This document shows, one piece after another, positions 18,686-30,448 of a DNA stretch of 64,000 nt (positions are counted from its first letter, which is position 1; every line of letters starts with the position of its first letter). The stretch comes from Candidatus Nitrotoga arctica. GTDB lineage: Bacteria > Pseudomonadota > Gammaproteobacteria > Burkholderiales > Gallionellaceae. The notes below the pieces were generated by a model. The model did no database searches, was not told the origin of the DNA, and saw only the letters and a list, made by a program, of their open reading frames with translations. The stretch covers positions 620,001 through 684,000 of the forward strand of contig NZ_OU912926.1 of NCBI RefSeq assembly GCF_918378365.1, given 5' to 3'. The translations under genes were made by a program, and so were the position numbers.

Positions 18686-18783
18686 GGAGCTATGGTGACC
18701 GTACTGAAAGCGTTATCCCTAAATTGATTGATGGCCTGTTGGCCGACTACAAAAAATCCGAAGATCTAGTGGTGTGCTTGTGA
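18686..18783 (+). mobile_element. Remnant of an IS256-family transposase N-terminus
   Basis: The + frame around 18690-18783 reads 'SVIPKLIDGLLADYKKSEDL' and then stops. This matches the conserved N-terminus of IS256-type transposases ('LLADYKKPEDLIGENG'). Nothing else of the element is present and no terminal repeat was found. The remainder of 18577-18962 shows no gene. Together with the remnant at 10.7 kb, it brackets the glycan-modification genes. Confidence 0.65.
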
Positions 18784-18962
18784 ATTAATGGAGTCATATT
18801 TATTCGCTTTCGTCGTAGCTCTTTACTTTGAGGAAAGTGAGAGATGAAAGCTTCCGAGCTACGAGGCGAGCTCGGTAGGCTGCCTATATGAAAATCCATA
18901 TTCTGATTCAAAATGGCGCATATAACCGGCGACCACCCATAGAATATCTCAACGAGCACTCA

Positions 18963-20360
18963 CTACATTACCTTCCCTGGATTCATTAAATTGTTTGGGT
19001 CGAGTGTGTGCTTGATGCTGCGCATCAGCTCCAATTCCAGCGCACTTTTGTAATGATGTATCTCATTACGCTTGAGTTGCCCTAGCCCATGCTCGGCGCT
19101 GATACTGCCGTTTAATCCATGCACGATGTCGTACACGATGCTGTTGACCTGTTGGCTTTGCGCGATGAAGGTCGGGTTTTTTGCAGAATCCAGCATTGAG
19201 ACGTTGTAATGGATGTTGCCATCGCCGATATGACCAAAGGCAACAATGCGCAGGCCGTTGTATGTGGCACGCAGGGCGGTATTCGCTTGGGCGATGAATT
19301 CTGCCACGTGACTGATTGGCACAGCGACGTCATGCTTGATGCTAATGCCCTCGCGTTTCTGCGCTTCGCTGATATTTTTGCGCAAATTCCACCAGCTTAC
19401 GGCGTTATTTTTCGAATCGATGGCGAATTCGAGGATACCCGTACCAAACGCTTGCAGCGCATTGAGTAAAGGTGCATCGAGGGGAGCTTGCAGCACATCC
19501 GACAGTTCGATCAGCACGATCCATTCATAACGCGTAACAAATGGCTCAACCGTATCGGGAATATGCGCTAAAACGAGATCCAGGCAGGACCTCGAAATGA
19601 TCTCGAAGGCACTTATTTTGTCGCCGCAATTAGCACGTAAATGAGCGAGCAGTTTTACTGCCACCGCCGGATCGCTTACTGCCACACACGCGGTTACCAC
19701 CGATTGTGGATGGGGAAACAGCTTCAGCACGGCAGCAGTGATAATACCCAGCGTGCCTTCTGCGCCGATGAATAAGTGCTTCAAATCATAGCCGGTGTTG
19801 TCCTTGCGCAAACTGCGTAATCCATCCCAGACGCGGCCATCTGGTAAGACAACTTCCAATCCAAGCACGAGGTCGCGCATGTTGCCATAGCGCAGCACGC
19901 CGATGCCGCCGGCATTAGTGGAAATGTTGCCGCCAATTTCGCATTGGCCTGCGATGGCGGTGAGGCCAAGAGGGAACAGACGATTGACCTGCTCTGCCGC
20001 CTCTCGCACCTTGGCCAGGGTGCAGCCTGCTTCTACGGTTAATGTATAGTTGGTGGTGTCCAGCGCAAGAATTTTGTTCATGCGTGACAGGTTAATCACA
20101 ATCTGTTGGCCTTGCGGCAAGGGTACTGCCCCCCCGCTTAAACTGGTGTTGCCGCCTTGCGGGACGATGGCGATGCGGTGCTCGGCACATAACGCGACCA
20201 CCGCAGCAACTTGTTGCGTATCGCCAGGCAGCACGACAGCCAGCGCCTTGCCGCTGTAACGCCCGCGCCAGTCGGTACAATAAGGCGCGGCTGTTTCGCC
20301 GCTCAGCACGTGGTCGGTGCCGACTGCGTTTCTTAGTAAATTCATCAAATCTGGAAGCAT
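18963..20360 (-). CDS. FAD-linked oxidase (D-lactate/glycolate/2-hydroxyacid dehydrogenase type, GlcD-like)
   Basis: The 465-aa flavoprotein starts at the ATG 20360, preceded by AAGGAA seven bases upstream. The FAD_binding_4 domain has 'IVPQGGNTSLSGGAVPLPQG', 'NAGGIGVLRYGNMRDLVLGL' and 'LFIGAEGTLGIITAAVLKLF'. The C-terminal FAD-oxidase domain has 'IVAFGHIGDGNIHYNVSML' and 'ISAEHGLGQLKRNEI'. Such enzymes oxidise D-2-hydroxyacids (D-lactate, glycolate, D-2-hydroxyglutarate) and pass electrons to a carrier or the quinone pool. No glcE or glcF partner is adjacent, so a single-subunit dehydrogenase is likely. The substrate cannot be fixed from sequence alone. It lies 47 bases downstream of priA and may share its transcript. 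Confidence 0.88.
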   Translation of the reverse strand: MLPDLMNLLRNAVGTDHVLSGETAAPYCTDWRGRYSGKALAVVLPGDTQQVAAVVALCAEHRIAIVPQGGNTSLSGGAVPLPQGQQIVINLSRMNKILALDTTNYTLTVEAGCTLAKVREAAEQVNRLFPLGLTAIAGQCEIGGNISTNAGGIGVLRYGNMRDLVLGLEVVLPDGRVWDGLRSLRKDNTGYDLKHLFIGAEGTLGIITAAVLKLFPHPQSVVTACVAVSDPAVAVKLLAHLRANCGDKISAFEIISRSCLDLVLAHIPDTVEPFVTRYEWIVLIELSDVLQAPLDAPLLNALQAFGTGILEFAIDSKNNAVSWWNLRKNISEAQKREGISIKHDVAVPISHVAEFIAQANTALRATYNGLRIVAFGHIGDGNIHYNVSMLDSAKNPTFIAQSQQVNSIVYDIVHGLNGSISAEHGLGQLKRNEIHHYKSALELELMRSIKHTLDPNNLMNPGKVM

Positions 20361-20407
20361 AAAAAAATTCCTTAAAATGCCTTATTTCACAAATTGATCT
20401 GTACGAT

Positions 20408-22585
20408 CTAGAAATCCATCGGGTCAATGTCCAGCGACCAGCGTAGTTTTTGGGCTGGTAGCGCATCCAGCAAGGGTCGCCACTCGCGCAGGAATTGCTG
20501 CAAGGGTTTTCGCGCTTCACTTTGCACCAGCAATTGCGCTAAAAAATGATTAGCGCGACGCGGCATGGCCGCAGGAACCACACCGTAAATGTCAACTGGC
20601 ATGGCGAGTTCAATTGCAGCATCGCGCGCTTGTTGCAGGAAAGTATACATGTGGGCTTCATCCTTGGCTTCAGCACGCAGCAACACTTGATACATGAATG
20701 GCGGGAAACCGGCGGATTGGCGTTCCGCGAGTAGGATTTTTGCCCACGTATCGTAATCATGTTCTCGCAACGCGCGGAATAATGGATGATCAGGAAATGC
20801 GGTCTGAATCAGCACCTCGCCCAGCTTGTCGGCCCGGCCCGCGCGCCCTGCTACCTGGACGAGTTGGGCAAACAGCTTTTCCGATGCTCGAAAATCACTA
20901 CTGTATAACGCACCGTCCGGGTTAAGTACACCCACCAGTGTCAGGTTGGGGAAGTCATGTCCCTTGGCCAGCATTTGCGTACCAACCAGAATGTCCACCG
21001 CGTCTTCGTGAATCTGCTGACGCATGGCTTGCCACGTTCCTTTATTACGCGTGCTGTCACGGTCCACGCGCAGAATGCGCGCCTTGGGGAAATGCTCCTG
21101 CAACGCACTCTCTACCCGTTGCGTGCCGATGCCAATCGGTTGCAGGTCGGCGTTGCCGCACGACGGACAGGCATGCGGCACACGCTCCTGATGGCCACAA
21201 TGATGACAGCGCAGGCGGCGATCTTTAAGATGTAGCACCAGCTTGCCCGCGCAATTTGAACAACCAGACAGCCAGCCGCAAGCGCCACACATCAACACGG
21301 GTGCATACCCACGCCGATTAATGAATATCAGGCTCTGTTCACCGCGCTGTAGCCGCTCGGCCAGGGCCTTTAGAAGCGGCTCACTGAGACCGTGCTGCAT
21401 AACTATATTGCTGGTGTTAATGCAGCTCACCGTCGGCAACTGCGCCTGCGTCGCTGCGCGCTGGGTCAGGCGCAACATTTGATAGCGTCCGCTCTGTGCG
21501 TTGTAATAGCTTTCAAGTGAAGGGGTAGCGGATCCTAATACAATCGGTATGCCCCGCTGGCTAGCACGAAAGATTGCCACATCTCGTGCCGAGTAACGTA
21601 AGCCATCCTGCTGTTTGAACGAAACGTCATGTTCTTCATCCACAATCAACAGTGCCAGTTGGGGCAGCGGCGTGAACACTGCCAGACGGGTGCCCAGTAT
21701 GATGCGCGCGTGGCCGGACTGCGCACGCAGCCAGTTCTGCATGCGTTCGCCATCACTCAAGCCACTGTGCAGACTGACCAGCTCAACATCCGGCAAGCGG
21801 CTGCGAAAATAATTTTCCAGCTGAGGTGTAAGATTGATTTCCGGCACCAACAGTAACACTTGCCCTCCCTGCTGCAATATCCGGTTCATTAGATGCACAT
21901 AAATCTCGGTTTTACCGCTACCGGTGATACCGTGCAGCAGGAAGCAGCCAAAGCATGATGCTTTAGTAATGGCGTCCACTGCTTGCTGCTGCTCCAAGGT
22001 CAACGTATGAGTATTGTTGAATGTAAATTTGCTGGAAACCGCAGGCACTGCGCACGTCTCGACCCATCCCGCTTGTGACAATGCTTTAAGTGCAGATGCT
22101 GCGCTTGGTGATAACGCGCGCACTTGCGCGACACTTAATGAATCCAACTTCAAGGCTGCGAGGATGCGATGCTGCACCACCTTGCGCTTAGACAGCAGGC
22201 TCAAGTCGAGCGCACGGCCACTAACGCTTAGTCTGTATTGCATCGCTTCCTTGAGCGTGACAAGCTGGCTGGTACGCAAACGTACTGGCAAGGCGGACAG
22301 CACAGTAACACCAAGGGGATAGTGGTAATAGTCGCTGCAGAAGCGCAGCAAAACAAGCAGTTCATCGGACAGTGGAGGAATATCCCGCAGCACCTGCAAA
22401 ACGGGCTTGATACGTTCTGGAGAAAGGACGGAATCCATTGCGCATTCCATCACCACTCCTGCCATTTTTTTGCGTCTAAATGAAACCAATACGCGCTGTC
22501 CCGGAATGATCGCGATGCTATTGCCTAGCGAATAATCAAATAGTGTTGACAATGGCACATCTAGCGCGACGCGAACAATTGTCAT
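20408..22585 (-). CDS. priA: Primosomal protein N' (replication restart helicase)
   Basis: PriA recognises stalled or repaired forks and reloads the replicative helicase. The 725-aa protein has the N-terminal 3'-DNA-binding domain ('MTIVRVALDVPLSTLFDYSL'), Walker A 'GITGSGKTEIY' (about 219-229), the DEAH-type box 'LIVDEEHDVSFKQQDGLRYS', and the zinc-binding cysteine region 'CGACGWLSGCSNCAGKL' with 'CHHCGHQE' and 'CPSCG'. Conserved helicase motifs follow: 'LVGTQMLAKGHDFPNLTLVG' and 'QVAGRAGRADK'. Length is normal (about 730). It is followed by the FAD-oxidase gene and preceded by an AT-rich spacer with DnaA boxes. Confidence 0.97.
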   Translation of the reverse strand: MTIVRVALDVPLSTLFDYSLGNSIAIIPGQRVLVSFRRKKMAGVVMECAMDSVLSPERIKPVLQVLRDIPPLSDELLVLLRFCSDYYHYPLGVTVLSALPVRLRTSQLVTLKEAMQYRLSVSGRALDLSLLSKRKVVQHRILAALKLDSLSVAQVRALSPSAASALKALSQAGWVETCAVPAVSSKFTFNNTHTLTLEQQQAVDAITKASCFGCFLLHGITGSGKTEIYVHLMNRILQQGGQVLLLVPEINLTPQLENYFRSRLPDVELVSLHSGLSDGERMQNWLRAQSGHARIILGTRLAVFTPLPQLALLIVDEEHDVSFKQQDGLRYSARDVAIFRASQRGIPIVLGSATPSLESYYNAQSGRYQMLRLTQRAATQAQLPTVSCINTSNIVMQHGLSEPLLKALAERLQRGEQSLIFINRRGYAPVLMCGACGWLSGCSNCAGKLVLHLKDRRLRCHHCGHQERVPHACPSCGNADLQPIGIGTQRVESALQEHFPKARILRVDRDSTRNKGTWQAMRQQIHEDAVDILVGTQMLAKGHDFPNLTLVGVLNPDGALYSSDFRASEKLFAQLVQVAGRAGRADKLGEVLIQTAFPDHPLFRALREHDYDTWAKILLAERQSAGFPPFMYQVLLRAEAKDEAHMYTFLQQARDAAIELAMPVDIYGVVPAAMPRRANHFLAQLLVQSEARKPLQQFLREWRPLLDALPAQKLRWSLDIDPMDF

Positions 22586-22655
22586 TTAATAAAATTTGCT
22601 CCAGCAATTTCTATCATACTGAGCTAAGCCAACTGACTTAATTGAGTATTTTTTA

Positions 22656-22800
22656 TTGTCCACATAAGCTGTGGATAACAATGTGGATAATTCCAATATA
22701 AGTAGGCTAACTACTGATGCTGTATACGGTTTTGTCCAGCCGCTCATTTCATAGGCACAATTTATTAACAATAAAAACAATAACTTAAATTTTAAACTTT
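22656..22800. other. Pair of consensus DnaA boxes beside an AT-rich stretch (priA-hemE intergenic region)
   Basis: TGTGGATAA, the reverse complement of the E. coli-type DnaA box TTATCCACA, occurs at 22670-22678 and 22682-22690: two copies in the same orientation, 12 bases apart. A near-match in the opposite orientation, TTGTCCACA, is at 22656-22664. About 22740-22800 is almost only A and T. The 291-base gap between priA and hemE has no gene. This could be a DnaA-controlled promoter, a DnaA-titrating site or a minor origin-like element. No dnaA, dnaN or rpmH is nearby, so I do not call it oriC. Confidence 0.5.
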
Positions 22801-22876
22801 AATGCCAGGATAAAAAATTTCCTCATGGTGGATCGCTGCGCGATTTGTGTATAACCAGAAGAAATGTCAAGCATTT

Positions 22877-23941
22877 TTAATGGTATTTGCGACTTAGATC
22901 ATGAACTGCCTGTACTAACACCGCAGCATTGTCAGGGTTGGTGAATTGTGAAATGCCATGCCCCAGATTAAATACATGACCACTGCCATAGCCATAACTA
23001 GCCAGCACGCGTTCCGTTTCGGCACAGATAACTTCCGGCGTGGCAAACAGCACGGCTGGATCCAAGTTACCTTGCAGCGCAACCTTATGGCCCACTTTTT
23101 GTCGCGCTACACCAATGTCCATGGTCCAGTCCAACCCGACCGCATCGCAGCCAATATCGGCGATGCTATCCAGCCACAACCCCCCACCCTTGGTAAATAC
23201 AATTACTGGAACTTTCATGCCATCATATTCGCGCTTCAGCCCCTGCACGATTTGCTGCAAGTAAGGCAGTGAAAATTCGTAGTAGGCAGCATGCGAAAGT
23301 ACGCCACCCCAGGAATCAAAAATCATCACCGTCTGCGCCCCTGCTTCAATCTGGGCGTTAAGATACTGCGTTACCGCTTGTGCAGTGACTTCCAAAATGT
23401 GGTGCATCAGCTTGGGTTCTTTATACATCAACGTTTTTACACGTGCATAATCGTCGCTGCCACCGCCTTCCACCATGTAACAAGATAACGTCCATGGGCT
23501 GCCAGAAAAACCAATTAATGGCACGCTACCATTTAGTGCCTTGCGAATTTGCGACAGGGCATCGGTGACGTAACGCAGATCTTTGTTGATGTCTGGCACC
23601 CTTAACGCTTTGATAGCAGCCTCGTCGCGCAAGGGCCGCTCAAATTTGGGCCCTTCTCCCTCGGAGAAATACAATCCAAGTCCCATGGCATCTGGTATGG
23701 TGAGAATGTCGGAAAATAGAATCGCAGCATCCAGAGGAAATCGATCCAGCGGTTGCAATGTAACTTCCGTAGCCATATCAGGGCTTTTGCATAAATCGAG
23801 AAAACTGCCGGCACGCTTACGCGTGGCACAGTATTCCGGCAGATATCGTCCGGCCTGGCGCATCATCCACACGGGGGTATAAGCAGTCGGCTGACGCAGT
23901 AAGGCACGCAGGAAGGTGTCATTTTTTAACTTGAAATTCAT
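22877..23941 (-). CDS. hemE: Uroporphyrinogen decarboxylase
   Basis: This enzyme removes four acetate carboxyls from uroporphyrinogen III to give coproporphyrinogen III in haem synthesis. The 354-aa protein has the active-site signature '[15 protein letters not shown]' near residues 23-37, the conserved '[20 protein letters not shown]' and 'GLDWTMDI', and ends with '[17 protein letters not shown]'. A GAGA-type ribosome-binding site precedes the ATG at 23941. The upstream 400 bases towards gltD hold no gene. Confidence 0.97.
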   Translation of the reverse strand: MNFKLKNDTFLRALLRQPTAYTPVWMMRQAGRYLPEYCATRKRAGSFLDLCKSPDMATEVTLQPLDRFPLDAAILFSDILTIPDAMGLGLYFSEGEGPKFERPLRDEAAIKALRVPDINKDLRYVTDALSQIRKALNGSVPLIGFSGSPWTLSCYMVEGGGSDDYARVKTLMYKEPKLMHHILEVTAQAVTQYLNAQIEAGAQTVMIFDSWGGVLSHAAYYEFSLPYLQQIVQGLKREYDGMKVPVIVFTKGGGLWLDSIADIGCDAVGLDWTMDIGVARQKVGHKVALQGNLDPAVLFATPEVICAETERVLASYGYGSGHVFNLGHGISQFTNPDNAAVLVQAVHDLSRKYH

Positions 23942-24346
23942 GTTGTTCTCTTTTAATTTATATTGACTAAATTTAAACAGCTTTACCCCTGACCTCCCAA
24001 ACTTCCCTTATCAGAGAGATTAGCTAGGTAATTTGGTTATGCACAGGGTCTGCATTATTGGTGAAGCAGATAAATGCAAAAAACCAGGAAGATAATATCG
24101 TCTTCAAGTATCAATATCTTGAAATGAAGGGATGCCCTGCGGTATTTTGTTGTGCATCATCTGCCATAGATGAGAAGGGTTTTTGGGTGCCCAGGCGCGA
24201 GTGCAGTGAAGGCAATCCATATGTTCCATAGCACCGATTACTCTGAGCGTACCGGGTAGAACCCCCGGAATAGCTGCTATTAAGAGAAGTCAGCGCAGCT
24301 TGCTGATTGCAACCCGTCATTCAGCGCCTGATAGGGACAACTCAAT
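23942..24346. other. Intergenic region between gltD and hemE, no gene recognised
   Basis: The 405 bases contain only short, unconvincing frames, the longest a 69-aa minus-strand one without recognisable content. The part next to hemE is AT-rich and presumably holds the hemE promoter and ribosome-binding site. No terminator with a T-run was found after gltD. Confidence 0.6.
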
Positions 24347-25774
24347 TTAGAGCGGTAAACTGGAACTACCCATCAAATACTCATCCACTGCACGTGCAGC
24401 TTGGCGGCCTTCGCGTATTGCCCACACCACTAGCGACTGGCCGCGACGCATATCGCCAGCAGCGAAAACCTTATCCACCGATGTCTGATAATAGCCCGCT
24501 CCATCAGTGACAGCCTTGGCATTGCCGCGGCCATCTTTTTCAACGCCAAACGCTTCCAGGATTTGCGGCACCGGGCTGACGAAGCCCATAGCCAAAAGCA
24601 CGAGATCGGCTTTCATCTCAATTTCGCTGCCCGGCACTTCCTGCATTTTTCCATCTTTCCATTCGACGCGCACGGCATGCAATTTTTCGACCTTGCCATT
24701 GTTGCCGGTTAATTCCTTGGTCGCCACAGCCCAATCACGGTGACAGCCTTCATCATGAGAGCTGGAAGTGCGTAGTTTCATTGGCCAGTAAGGCCAGATC
24801 AGCGGCTTATTCTCCTGCTCGGGCGGGCGCGGCATGACCTCAAACTGGGTCACCGAAGCTGCGCCTTGGCGGTTGGACGTACCTACACAGTCGGAACCAG
24901 TGTCGCCGCCGCCGATTACCACCACATGTTTGCCAGTCGCTTTAATCTGATCGGGCACCACGTCCCCCGCCACGACTCTGTTCTGTTGCGGCAGAAATTC
25001 CATTGCGAAGTGTACTCCTTGCAACTCGCGCCCTGGCACTGGCAAGTCGCGTGGCTGCTCAGCCCCACCCGTTAATACCACGGCGTCGAACTCGTCCTTC
25101 AATTTTTGTGCCGACACCTGCACGCCGATATGCTGCTCGACGCGGAATTCCACACCTTCGGCGCGCATCTGTTCTATGCGACGGTCAATGTGCGATTTTT
25201 CAAGTTTGAAGTCGGGAATGCCATAACGTAAAAGGCCACCAATTCGATCATTTTTCTCGAATACCACCACGTCATGCCCCACACGTGCTAATTGTTGCGC
25301 ACAAGCTAAGCCAGCGGGGCCAGAGCCAACCACGGCAATCCTTTTGCCGGACTTGGTCTGTGCTGGTTGCGGCGTCACCCAGCCTTCTTCCCAGCCTTTA
25401 TCGATAATGGCATGCTCGATTGATTTTATGCCTACCGCATCGTCATTAATGGTCAATGTGCAGGCCGCCTCACACGGTGCAGGACAAATACGTCCGGTGA
25501 ATTCTGGAAAGTTGTTAGTAGAATGCAGCACGTCCAGCGCCTGCTTCCAGTTGCCGCGATAAACCAAATCATTCCAGTCCGGGATGATGTTATTAACCGG
25601 GCAACCTGTAGTACAAAATGGAATGCCACAGTCCATACAGCGCGAACCCTGCACGGAAGTCTGCTGGTCGCTCAGACGCGGTATGAATTCCTGATAATTT
25701 TTCAGGCGTTCCGCGACCGGCAAGCTGTGCTCGCTTAAGCGGCGAAATTCCATGAACCCGGTAATCTTACCCAT
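24347..25774 (-). CDS. gltD: Glutamate synthase (NADPH) small subunit
   Basis: The beta subunit of GOGAT takes electrons from NADPH through FAD and Fe-S clusters to the large subunit. The 475-aa protein begins '[12 protein letters not shown]'. It has the N-terminal cysteine clusters '[14 protein letters not shown]' and '[11 protein letters not shown]', an FAD-binding Rossmann motif '[19 protein letters not shown]' (about 149-167) and an NADPH motif '[20 protein letters not shown]' (about 285-304). It begins immediately after the gltB stop, so gltB and gltD form one operon read on the minus strand. Confidence 0.97.
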   Translation of the reverse strand: MGKITGFMEFRRLSEHSLPVAERLKNYQEFIPRLSDQQTSVQGSRCMDCGIPFCTTGCPVNNIIPDWNDLVYRGNWKQALDVLHSTNNFPEFTGRICPAPCEAACTLTINDDAVGIKSIEHAIIDKGWEEGWVTPQPAQTKSGKRIAVVGSGPAGLACAQQLARVGHDVVVFEKNDRIGGLLRYGIPDFKLEKSHIDRRIEQMRAEGVEFRVEQHIGVQVSAQKLKDEFDAVVLTGGAEQPRDLPVPGRELQGVHFAMEFLPQQNRVVAGDVVPDQIKATGKHVVVIGGGDTGSDCVGTSNRQGAASVTQFEVMPRPPEQENKPLIWPYWPMKLRTSSSHDEGCHRDWAVATKELTGNNGKVEKLHAVRVEWKDGKMQEVPGSEIEMKADLVLLAMGFVSPVPQILEAFGVEKDGRGNAKAVTDGAGYYQTSVDKVFAAGDMRRGQSLVVWAIREGRQAARAVDEYLMGSSSLPL

Positions 25775-28700
25775 TTATACAGCCTCCAATTGCTTGGTTT
25801 GTTCCGCCGCGACTTCCTGTAAGGCGCGGCGGTATTCAGTCGGCATGACCTTGACAAATTTCGGCAAGTAGCGCGCCCAATTATTTAGAATATCCTGAGC
25901 GCGGACACTGCTGGTATAGCGCAGGTGCGCACTCACCATGTCGTGCAAAACCTGTTCATCAGCCTTGCCGAGGTGGTTAAAATGCACCCGGCCATGTGTC
26001 TCGACTTCACCCAATTCGCTCGCAGCAGCCTCATCTGGCACCGGTTCCAGTTGCACCATCGCCAGATTGCAACGATGTTCGAAGCCGCCATCCTCATCCA
26101 GTACATAAGCAATGCCGCCGGACATGCCTGCTGCAAAATTGCGTCCGGTTTGACCGAGCACAACCACTATACCGCCGGTCATGTATTCGCAACCGTGATC
26201 GCCCAAGCCTTCCACTACTGCAATAGCGCCGGAATTGCGCACTGCGAAACGCTCGCCAGCCACCCCTCGGAAATAGCATTCGCCACTGGTCGCACCGTAC
26301 AGCACGGTATTGCCCACGATGATATTTTCCTCGGCCACGATGTTGCATTCCTTGGGCGGTAGCACCACGATGCGCCCACCACATAACCCCTTGCCGACAT
26401 AGTCATTGCCCTCTCCAGACAGCTCGAAGGTAATGCCATGCGCGAGAAAAGCGCCGAAGCTCTGCCCGGCCGTGCCTTGTAGTTTCACCGTAATAGTATC
26501 GTTCGGCAATCCCGCTTGACCATAACGTTTTGCCACTTCATGCGACAACATTGCACCGACGGTGCGGTTAACATTGCGAATGCGGCCTTCTATTGTTACC
26601 GGCAACTTGCTTTCCAACGCAGGCATGGCTTCGGCAATAAGCCGATGATCCAACGCCTGAGTCAGTCCATGATCCTGTTCTTCGGCATGGCGGCGCGCTA
26701 CGCTAACTGGTACATCAGGCTGATGGAAAATTTTGGAGAAGTCCAGACCCTTGGCTTTCCAATGTTCAATGACATGTTTTGCGTCAAGCAATTCGCTACG
26801 ACCGATCAGATCATCGAACTTGCGAATACCGATCTGCGCCATGTATTCGCGCACTTCTTCGGCCACAAAGAAAAAATAATTCACCACGTGCTCAGGCTGA
26901 CCGGTGAATTTCTTGCGTAGTTTGGGGTCTTGCGTAGCCACGCCCACCGGGCAGGTGTTGAGATGGCATTTGCGCATCATGATGCAGCCCTCCACTACCA
27001 GTGGCGCTGTGGCAAAACCGAACTCATCCGCGCCGAGTAAGGCACCAATTAACACATCGCGCCCGGTCTTCAACTGGCCATCCACCTGCAAAACAATACG
27101 ACCACGCAACCGGTTTAATACCAGCGTTTGCTGAGCTTCCGCCAGCCCCAGTTCCCACGGGGTGCCGGCATGCTTGATGGAAGACAAGGGCGAGGCGCCA
27201 GTGCCACCATCATGGCCAGCAACAGTTATATGATCCGCCTTGGCCTTGGCCACACCGGCCGCCACCGTACCAACGCCCACTTCCGATACCAGCTTGACCG
27301 AAATGGAGGCGCGCGGATTGGCGTTCTTCAGATCATGAATGAGCTGCGCCAGGTCTTCGATGGAATATATATCGTGATGCGGCGGCGGTGAAATCAACCC
27401 CACACCAGGTATGGCGAAACGCAGTTTAGCGATGTACTCTGACACCTTGTGACCGGGCAACTGACCGCCTTCACCGGGCTTTGCGCCCTGCGCCATCTTG
27501 ATTTGAATTTGATCGGCGCTCGTCAAATATTCCGCTGTTACACCAAAGCGACCCGAGGCCACTTGTTTTATTTTGGAGCGCAATGAATCGCCTGGCAACA
27601 AAGTCAGATCAGCTTCAATGCGTCCCTTTCCTATAATTTCAGATAATTTTTCACCGCCTTTAATCGACTTGAAACGCATCGGGTCTTCACCGCCTTCGCC
27701 CGTGTTAGATTTCCCCCCGATACGGTTCATTGCAATGGCCAAAGCGGTGTGCGCCTCGGTGGAAATAGATCCAAGCGACATTGCTCCCGTAGCAAAACGT
27801 TTAACGATTTCTTTTGCCGGTTCGACCTCTGCCAGCGGCACGGGCGCGCCGGCGGGCTTGATCTCAAATAAGCCGCGCAATGTCTTCATGTGCTGAGTCT
27901 GATCGTTAATCAGCTTTGCGTATTCTTTGTATGTCTGCCCATTGTTGGAACGCGTGGCATGTTGCAGCTTGGCGACGACATCCGGCGTCCACATATGCTC
28001 TTCACCCCGCACACGATAGGCATATTCTCCTCCCGCTTCCAGCGCATTGGACAGCACCGGATCGTTGCCGAAAGCGGCTTGATGAATGCGCATTGCTTCC
28101 TCGGCTACTTCATGTAAGCCAATGCCTTCGATCTGGGTCGCCGTGCCGGTGAAATACTGCGATATAAAATCAGCGTTCAGGCCGATTGCCTCGAAAATCT
28201 GCCCGCCGCAATAAGACTGATAAGTGGAGATGCCCATTTTGGACATTACCTTGAGCAGCCCTTTGTTTATCGCCTTAATGAAACGCTTATTCGCATCCTT
28301 GTTCGATAGACCCGCAGGTAAATAATCGCTCATGGCAGCAATAGTTTCATAGGCCAGCCACGGGCATATCGCCTCAGCGCCATAACCGGCAAGTAGTGCG
28401 AAGTGATGGGTTTCACGCACAGAACCGGAGTCCACCACCAGTCCGGTGCTGGTGCGCAGCCCTTCGCGTACCAGATGATGGTGCACTCCTGCACAAGCCA
28501 GCAAAGCCGGAATCGCCACGCGTATACTTGAAATCGCACGGTCGGACAAAATCAGCACGTTGTAACCATCCGCCACCGCCTGATCGGCTGCGGCACTCAG
28601 CGCTTTGATCGCGCCCTCGCAACCCGCCGCGCCCTGTACCGCAGGATAAGTGATATCCAGCACCAGCGCTTTGTAACGTCCTTGTGTCAATGTGCTGATG

Positions 28701-30448
28701 TCGCGCAGCTTGGCTAAATCTTTATTGGACAGCACAGGCTGATGCACCTCAAGGCGCAGCGGCGGATCGGTCTCGTCGATACCGAGCAGATTGGGCTTTG
28801 GGCCAATAAACGAAGTAAGCGACATGACGATCTCTTCACGGATCGGATCGATAGGCGGGTTAGTCACCTGAGCGAAAAGCTGCTTGAAATAGCTGTACAG
28901 AACTTTGTTCTTATCTGACAACACAGGCAAAGTGGCATCATTACCCATAGAGCCAGTTGCTTCTTCCCCTGCGGCAGCCATGGGCGCAAGAATGAATTTG
29001 ATGTCTTCCTGCGAATAGCCGAATGCCTGCTGAGTATCCAGCAGACTGGTGTCTAACAAGCTTTGCTTTATATCTACACTGGGCAGGTCGCCGAGGAAAT
29101 AACGTGACTTCTCAATCCACTCGCGATACGGTTTTGCGGTAGCGAGCTGCTGCTTCAATTCGGTGTCATCTATAATACGGCCGGCTTCCAAATCGATGAG
29201 GAACATCTTGCCCGGTTGTAGCCGCCACTTTTTCACAATCTTGCTTTGCGGGATATCCAGCACACCCATTTCAGATGCCATCAACACCAAGTCATCATCT
29301 GTAATCAGATAGCGCGCTGGGCGCAGGCCGTTGCGATCCAGCGTCGCGCCGATCATGCGACCATCCGTGAAAGCCACGGCAGCGGGCCCATCCCACGGCT
29401 CCATCAACGCAGCATGGTATTCATAAAAAGCGCGGCGCTCTTCATCCATCAATGGGTTGCCTGCCCAGGCTTCAGGAATCAGCAGCATCATTGCGTGCGG
29501 CAGCGAATAACCGCCTGCCACCAGCAGTTCCAGTGCATTATCAAAACAGGCAGAATCAGATTGACCTTCTACAATTAACGGCCACAACTTTTCCAGATCT
29601 GCGCCCAGCAGCCTGGATGACATCGCTGCATGACGCGCTGTCATCCAGTTCACGTTACCGCGCAAGGTATTGATCTCGCCGTTGTGCGCAATCATGCGGA
29701 ATGGATGCGCCAGATCCCAGGAGGGGAAAGTATTGGTGGAAAAACGTTGATGTACCAGCGCCAATGCGCTGACCATACTTTCATCTTGCAGATCGAGGTA
29801 ATATTTGCCAACCTGATCGGCCAGCAACATACCCTTGTATACGATAGTACGCGCAGAAAACGAAGGTATGTAGAAACCCCGCCCTTGCTCATTGGACAGG
29901 CCGCGCACAGCGTGTTCTGCGGTCTTGCGAATGACAAACAACTTACGCTCGAAGCTGTCGACATCCGCGCAATTCGCACCGCACCCAATGAATACTTGAC
30001 GTACCACTGGCTCAACCGCCTTAACACTCTCACCCAAGCTACTATTGTCCACTGGCACATCACGCCAGCCCAACAAAATTTGTCCTTCCGCAACAATTTT
30101 GTCGGCAATCACCTGCTCGCAGGCGGCACGTGCCGCCGTATCGCGCGGCAGGAACAACATACCCACCCCGTATTTGCCCGCCGCCGGCAGGGACATACCC
30201 TGTGCAGCGCATGCTTTACGCAAAAATGCATCTGGAATCTGGATCAGAATACCCGCACCATCTCCCGCCAAGGGGTCAGCGCCCACCGCGCCGCGATGAG
30301 TAAGATTTTTGAGTATCTGCAGGCCTTGACATATCATGTCATGGCTCTGCTTACCCTTAATATGCGCCACAAAGCCCACTCCGCAAGCATCGTGCTCATG
30401 GCGCGGGTCATACAAACCCTGCTGGACCGGCAACGAAGAATGACTCAC
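25775..30448 (-). CDS. gltB: Glutamate synthase (NADPH) large subunit
   Basis: The alpha subunit makes two glutamates from glutamine and 2-oxoglutarate. I place the start at the GTG 30448, because GAGGAA lies about six bases upstream and the protein then begins '[20 protein letters not shown]'; the frame is open to 30517 without other support. The 1557-aa product has the class II amidotransferase nucleophile in '[11 protein letters not shown]', the Glu_syn_central domain, the FMN-binding barrel ('[20 protein letters not shown]'), the 3Fe-4S cysteines ('[20 protein letters not shown]') and the C-terminal GXGXG beta-helix ('[17 protein letters not shown]'). Length and order are typical. Confidence 0.96.
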   Translation of the reverse strand: MSHSSLPVQQGLYDPRHEHDACGVGFVAHIKGKQSHDMICQGLQILKNLTHRGAVGADPLAGDGAGILIQIPDAFLRKACAAQGMSLPAAGKYGVGMLFLPRDTAARAACEQVIADKIVAEGQILLGWRDVPVDNSSLGESVKAVEPVVRQVFIGCGANCADVDSFERKLFVIRKTAEHAVRGLSNEQGRGFYIPSFSARTIVYKGMLLADQVGKYYLDLQDESMVSALALVHQRFSTNTFPSWDLAHPFRMIAHNGEINTLRGNVNWMTARHAAMSSRLLGADLEKLWPLIVEGQSDSACFDNALELLVAGGYSLPHAMMLLIPEAWAGNPLMDEERRAFYEYHAALMEPWDGPAAVAFTDGRMIGATLDRNGLRPARYLITDDDLVLMASEMGVLDIPQSKIVKKWRLQPGKMFLIDLEAGRIIDDTELKQQLATAKPYREWIEKSRYFLGDLPSVDIKQSLLDTSLLDTQQAFGYSQEDIKFILAPMAAAGEEATGSMGNDATLPVLSDKNKVLYSYFKQLFAQVTNPPIDPIREEIVMSLTSFIGPKPNLLGIDETDPPLRLEVHQPVLSNKDLAKLRDISTLTQGRYKALVLDITYPAVQGAAGCEGAIKALSAAADQAVADGYNVLILSDRAISSIRVAIPALLACAGVHHHLVREGLRTSTGLVVDSGSVRETHHFALLAGYGAEAICPWLAYETIAAMSDYLPAGLSNKDANKRFIKAINKGLLKVMSKMGISTYQSYCGGQIFEAIGLNADFISQYFTGTATQIEGIGLHEVAEEAMRIHQAAFGNDPVLSNALEAGGEYAYRVRGEEHMWTPDVVAKLQHATRSNNGQTYKEYAKLINDQTQHMKTLRGLFEIKPAGAPVPLAEVEPAKEIVKRFATGAMSLGSISTEAHTALAIAMNRIGGKSNTGEGGEDPMRFKSIKGGEKLSEIIGKGRIEADLTLLPGDSLRSKIKQVASGRFGVTAEYLTSADQIQIKMAQGAKPGEGGQLPGHKVSEYIAKLRFAIPGVGLISPPPHHDIYSIEDLAQLIHDLKNANPRASISVKLVSEVGVGTVAAGVAKAKADHITVAGHDGGTGASPLSSIKHAGTPWELGLAEAQQTLVLNRLRGRIVLQVDGQLKTGRDVLIGALLGADEFGFATAPLVVEGCIMMRKCHLNTCPVGVATQDPKLRKKFTGQPEHVVNYFFFVAEEVREYMAQIGIRKFDDLIGRSELLDAKHVIEHWKAKGLDFSKIFHQPDVPVSVARRHAEEQDHGLTQALDHRLIAEAMPALESKLPVTIEGRIRNVNRTVGAMLSHEVAKRYGQAGLPNDTITVKLQGTAGQSFGAFLAHGITFELSGEGNDYVGKGLCGGRIVVLPPKECNIVAEENIIVGNTVLYGATSGECYFRGVAGERFAVRNSGAIAVVEGLGDHGCEYMTGGIVVVLGQTGRNFAAGMSGGIAYVLDEDGGFEHRCNLAMVQLEPVPDEAAASELGEVETHGRVHFNHLGKADEQVLHDMVSAHLRYTSSVRAQDILNNWARYLPKFVKVMPTEYRRALQEVAAEQTKQLEAV

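Noticed and set aside
22656..22800. Chromosomal origin of replication (oriC)
   Set aside because: Only two exact DnaA boxes, and no dnaA, dnaN, gyrB or rpmH nearby; kept as a DnaA-box cluster only.
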